From positions 1 to 6,047 of the forward strand of contig CAZIWW010000039.1 in the NCBI GenBank assembly GCA_964543275.1: a stretch of 6,047 bases of DNA. Reading direction: 5' to 3'. The DNA comes from CAZIWW01 sp964543275. Its GTDB lineage: Bacteria > Patescibacteriota > Minisyncoccia > Moranbacterales > UBA11712. Below are positions 5,954 to 6,047 of the stretch, in pieces. Every line of letters begins with the position of its first letter. Within the stretch, counting starts at the first letter, position 1. The position numbers and the translations under genes were made by a program. The notes under the pieces are model-generated. The model had not been told where the DNA came from and did not search any database. It saw only the letters and a list, made by a program, of their open reading frames with translations.

Positions 5954-5988
5954 GGGCTTGCGTTAAGTGACGCAAGCCCTACTTTTTT
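5954..5988 (+). terminator. intrinsic terminator after pyrD
   Basis: A perfect 10-bp stem gggcttgcgt (5954-5963) / acgcaagccc (5970-5979) with a 6-nt loop is followed by ctactttttt, with six T at 5983-5988. It closes the pyrC-pyrD transcript. Confidence 0.93.
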
Positions 5989-5999
5989 ACTTGGAGCTG

Positions 6000-6027
6000 T
6001 TGACACATTTTCCTGCTTGTGTATAAT
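6000..6027 (+). promoter_or_regulatory. consensus sigma-70 promoter reading out of the window
   Basis: TTGACA (6000-6005) and TATAAT (6022-6027) are both perfect hexamers with a 16-nt spacer. The -35 lies 11 nt after the T-tract of the pyrD terminator. The transcript would start near 6034; only about 14 nt of it are inside the window, so its gene is unseen. Such a perfect promoter suggests a highly expressed product or stable RNA, which is inference. Confidence 0.85.
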
Positions 6028-6047
6028 TGCTAGCGTAGTCAATTAAA

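Noticed and set aside
5741..6046. Forward open frame overlapping the end of pyrD, and antisense frames at 5677-6042
   Set aside because: They run through the pyrD terminator hairpin and promoter region and show no family features.

Overview
The window looks like a piece of a metagenome-assembled genome from the Patescibacteria (Candidate Phyla Radiation), most likely of the Parcubacteria type. The basis is the style of the proteins (a compact malic enzyme, a Pcm of the Parcubacteria type, and divergent PyrC and PyrD homologues), AT-rich intergenic stretches full of short degenerate repeats, missing Shine-Dalgarno (SD) sequences before several genes, and a run of exactly 100 N marking a scaffold join. 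This placement is inferred from recognition, not from a search. Stop codons are standard: TGA ends the malic enzyme, pyrC and pyrD, TAA ends pcm and TAG ends mltG. The recoded-UGA lineages are therefore excluded. All six genes are on the + strand.

Left part (1-2542): a complete NAD-type malic enzyme (40-1152) is followed by a spacer carrying a nested inverted repeat (1162-1258). Next comes a YjbQ/UPF0047 protein (1280-1709) whose last few codons fall into the assembly gap (1710-1809). The gap is bordered on its right by a degenerate 10-11 bp tandem repeat and a hairpin (1810-1900). Protein-L-isoaspartate O-methyltransferase (pcm, 1922-2542) follows, with a GTG start.

Middle (2543-3792): a 187-bp spacer with a short tandem repeat and two small hairpins leads to mltG (2730-3737), a membrane-anchored endolytic murein transglycosylase. 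A clear intrinsic terminator closes this unit.

Right part (3793-6047): a self-contained pyrimidine unit. A near-consensus sigma-70-type promoter (3803-3831) drives pyrC (dihydroorotase, 3906-5000) and pyrD (class 1-like dihydroorotate dehydrogenase, 5014-5946). The two genes are 13 nt apart, each has a strong AAAGGAGG ribosome binding site, and a strong terminator ends the unit. PyrC makes dihydroorotate from carbamoyl-aspartate and PyrD oxidises it to orotate, so they catalyse consecutive steps of de novo UMP synthesis. A second promoter with perfect -35 and -10 hexamers (6000-6027) starts a transcript that leaves the window.

I see no mobile element, CRISPR array, tRNA or rRNA, and no convincing undescribed system. 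The most interesting points are the isolated pyrCD cassette with its matching terminator-promoter junctions, the unusual DHODH-like protein, and the repeat-filled spacers.
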